Shown: piece after piece, positions 61,060 to 64,000 of the stretch
Numbering within the stretch: the first letter of the stretch is position 1
Layout of the letters: each line of letters starts with the position of its first letter
Source of the DNA: Caprimulgus europaeus
Lineage: Eukaryota; Chordata; Aves; Caprimulgiformes; Caprimulgidae
NCBI GenBank assembly: GCA_907165065.1
Contig: OU015524.1
Location: 31,310,795 to 31,374,794 of the forward strand
Length of the DNA: 64,000 nt
Direction: 5' to 3'
Notes under the pieces: model-generated
Database searches by the model: none
Told to the model about the DNA's origin: nothing
What the model saw: the letters and a program-made list of their open reading frames with translations, nothing else
Translations under genes and position numbers: made by a program

Positions 61060-64000
61060 GTTAGTACCGGGGGGCTGCGGCAGGCCCCGGCGCGGGGGCG
61101 GTGTCCTGCCCTCACTGAATGGAGGGGCCCCAAGGTGAGGGGAGCGCAGGGCCTCACGGTGCCCGGGGCAGAGCTGGGACTCCCTGCGCCTCCCACGGGC
61201 GGGCCGGGCCGGGATCCACCCGCCCCACTTGCCCCTGGGCCAAGGAGAGCGGTTGTCTCGTCTCTCCCCAGGCCGGACAGGAGAAGTGGGGTCGGCGCCA
61301 GGTGCGGTGGCGAGGAGCTCTCGGCCCTGGGCAGAGGGAAGAAGCGAGGCGAGGAGTTGGCTGTGGCAGGGGCAGGGGCAGAGCCGCCGGTGGGGGCGGC
61401 TGGGCCCGGGTGATGTCAGCCTGCAAATAACACTTTGAAAGAAGGCTGTGGGAACAGGGAGAGGTTTGGACGTGTTGTCTGCTGGAGCTTTGATCAGCTG
61501 TCTGTAACTTTAGGGAGAAGACAGACTTGGGTTTGTGTTTTCAGCTGTGCGAGGTGGCTTGGCGTTAGCCTTGCCAGAAAAGCACCATTTCATAGTAACC
61601 CGCATGAGAAATCATGAACTCTGATACTCTTTATCAGCAGAGGAGTTTGAAACGATTTTATGGAGGTAAATAAAGCTGGTCAACTGTAACACGTTTTCAG
61701 TTCAAAGCACTTGTCCCCACTAGAAAAGCGAGAAAGAAAGCTTAACAGTGCAAAGAAACCGAAGCTAGCTCCATGAAAAAGTAGGTTATAAGTTGATGAT
61801 TGCAGACAACATTTTACATGACACTTTGAAAGGAGAGAGAGAGAGAGAAGGCCTCCCAAGCTATTCATATCCAAAGAGATCGAGACGTAGAAGTAGGAAA
61901 CCCCCAAAAATTCAGCACCCCTACGCCCTAAATCTGGTTTTTAAATAATGAAATCCTTTTTTAAAGAAATGTCTTAATTCCTTTTTATTAATTTTCTAGG
62001 CATTTTGCTTTCAGAGTTAGGTATTTGGGTCTCATTGTCATTTTTGTTTTATACATAGGTATGGTTTGGAAACTTATTTTAAAAATTAAAGTATAGAAGT
62101 TCATGAAAGCTCTTGGTTCCAGCACCCTCGGTTTTATAGTAAATACTAAATACCGGAAAAAGTCAAGCAAAATTGCAAGAGCTGGCAATGATGCAAATAC
62201 TAACCTAAAGTGGCTGACCTTGTCAGCTCCATTAAACTTGCAAATCAGTCTTTGATTTGCACTATTGTAAACACATCTGTTTTTAAACTACATAGGCAGA
62301 CTTGGTTAAAATAGGATTTAAAAGTATATGTATCTGGACTGCATCAGTTTGTCCTGCTGGGAATTTTGCAGTAAAAACCACAATTCCTCAATATGAATCA
62401 GTAGACAATTATATCAAAGCCTATAGAAAGTGCAGAATACATGATTAGAAGAATATGCTGAGGAGTTTAGGCTTAGATGTGCATTGCAGAAATTATGAAA
62501 ACCCTTAAATAATCATAGAACCTGTGTCAGAAAGATTTAATGCTTTATGTAATCTGCAGAACACACTGGCAGCTTTCCAAGAAGAATAGTTGTCTTGTGA
62601 GCCAGAGCAAGATCTTGTAGAACTGATCTTGACGTTATGTGTGAATGAGCTATCAGATGCTTGTGACGTTATACTGAAATATAAAACATGGTGCTCTAAC
62701 CTCACGATGTTCCTTTTACTGTCTCTCTAAAATGTGGGGAAAAAAAACATCAAAAATTGTCTACCAGTTTAGGCACTGCTGACAGCTGCAGCTTTGGGCT
62801 TATTCTTGACACTTAAACAAACAAACAAAAAAGAAAACTCTTATTTTTTGGCTACAAGTTTGATATGATAGAAATACAGTCATTTATTTGAAGCCATATT
62901 AACTGGCCATGCTATAACCAGAGATTAAACCATGGCTTGTAGCCATAGAAGCTGTTAAACTGAGATTAAGTGGTTGAAGAAAGCTATTTCTCTTTTCAAT
63001 CAGCTGAGAGGGTTTCTTAAATTGTACAAATACTATCACAAGAATGTATCTGACTCACCATTATTAGCCTCTATTTTAAAGAGCAAAGAGCTTTTTATTA
63101 GTGACAAGCTAATTTGCTTCAACTGAAAAAGAAGGGACAGCTTCATTCTTCCTGTTACTAGCACAGGACTTCAGGCACTTAATAAAATAAGAAAAAGAGT
63201 GCATTTAAATTTAGCTGACAAGAGTTTAATCTGACTGAAATCTCCATGTAGTACCTGTGTAGATGTAGTTTAAATGTATCCTGTGTTACAAAAATCCTGG
63301 TAATCTTTTAGTACTGGAAAGTACTAAACTGTAGGTTGGGATGCGCCTAGGTGGAGAGCAAAGCTATGAAACAGGGAACAATAAGCAAGCTTTATTAAAT
63401 GTGGTAAAAACAGCCTGGTTAGGATTAGGACTGATGCCAGGAGAGTATCTCTTGACTGTCTTTATATCTGGGATTTAGAGGGGGCTGTATAGTCTAGGTT
63501 TAAAGCTAGGGTTCATTTTAGCAGGGATGAAAGAGCATCGAGGTTTTTTTGTGTTTGTCATTCGTGCTGGTTTTTTAGTTTGTAAAAGTCATGGAGAGCA
63601 GTAATCGTGCTAAATGCCTGTCTGTCATCCCTTTGGAGGAGACTGAGTAAACTAAATTAGGAGTGAGAGTCACACAAAGGAGGTCAGACACATTTTTGGA
63701 CACATTGTGTTTGATAGGCATATTCACCACTCAGGGCTAACGCTTATCTTTCCTAGAAGATAATAATTTTGATTGAGACTCTGCCAGAGCTAGACAATGC
63801 CATGGTATAGCTCAAACTGATAAAATACCATGTTGGCCCTCCAGAATACAGTCTTGGCCCTCTGTCTGGAAAGCCAGAGGCTCACAGTGGCAGACGTTAA
63901 ATGGTAAACATTCCCAGGTCCGTAGAGGCAAGGTACCGAAAATCAGAAAGATAAGCTTCAAGCTACCATTGGACATATGGTAGCCAGATTCACTACTAAA
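61060..64000 (+). other. RBKS: RBKS first intron, partial
   Basis: Begins with the donor GTTAGT. The first 350 bases are still CpG-island sequence, and the rest is AT-rich. The next ribokinase segment (LTSRLPKTGET-like) was not found, so the intron is longer than 2.9 kb. It contains a short GA microsatellite at about 61,833-61,848 and no recognisable exon or transposon. Confidence 0.8.
61833..61848 (+). repeat. GA dinucleotide microsatellite
   Basis: Eight GA units within RBKS intron 1. Confidence 0.85.

Larger units (their letters stand above)
59985..61330. promoter_or_regulatory. CpG island and probable bidirectional BABAM2/RBKS promoter
   Basis: Base composition jumps abruptly from AT-rich to extremely GC- and CpG-rich and falls back after about 61.4 kb. 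BABAM2 leaves to the left and RBKS to the right, as at the mammalian locus. I see no TATA box near either start. Recognisable sites include an E-box CACGTG (60147-60152), GC boxes (60219-60232 and 60404-60412), an E2F-like TTTTGGCGGC (60680-60689) and a duplicated GGCGTGCGCGCC (60588-60599 and 60621-60632) resembling NRF1 sites. The island and gene order are seen directly. Shared promoter activity is inferred. The long open frames on both strands here are a by-product of GC richness, not genes. Confidence 0.85.

Noticed and set aside
62341..62380. Possible RBKS second exon ending in a TTTTGCAG-like acceptor
   Set aside because: The sequence after this AG does not encode the expected LTSRLPKTGE-like ribokinase segment.

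Overview
The window looks like nuclear DNA of a bird, or at least of a sauropsid. It is about 60 kb of AT-rich intron-like sequence with few transposons. Those that can be recognised are CR1 LINE fragments and one relic resembling a common avian LTR retroelement. At the right end a single very GC-rich CpG island separates two divergent housekeeping genes. There are no prokaryotic operons, plasmid parts, CRISPR arrays or rRNA genes. The many 60-150 residue open frames are chance frames in non-coding DNA, apart from those that overlap the exons listed here.

Minus strand, right to left: BABAM2 (also called BRE or BRCC45), the scaffold subunit of the BRCA1-A and BRISC deubiquitinase complexes. 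A probable non-coding first exon lies in the CpG island, with a donor next to 60525. It is followed by five coding exons at 57020-57179 (start codon at 57147), 41892-41968, 29440-29534, 8761-8955 and 3423-3497. The reading phase is kept across every junction, all introns are GT-AG, and the joined frame is exactly 570 nt (190 codons). It matches the first half of the known vertebrate protein of about 383 residues. The remaining coding exons lie beyond the left edge.

Plus strand: RBKS (ribokinase). Only its first coding exon (61010-61059) is present, followed by the start of a long first intron that runs off the right edge. The two genes are head to head, with less than 0.5 kb between the probable BABAM2 first-exon donor and the RBKS start codon, so the CpG island is most simply read as one TATA-less bidirectional promoter.

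The introns hold four CR1 pieces (about 4.92, 11.5, 40.6-41.2 and 49.0 kb), an LTR-type relic (about 9.7-10.73 kb), tentative older repeats (hAT-like at 42.6-43.0 kb, MIR-like at 17.6 kb), a recent 57-bp tandem duplication (39.35 kb), two perfect short hairpins (24.18 and 48.08 kb) and scattered homopolymers and microsatellites. I found no evidence of an undescribed gene system. The more interesting points are the compact divergent promoter with a duplicated NRF1-like box, a shortened RBKS N-terminus, and unusual T bases at the last position of two BABAM2 exons.
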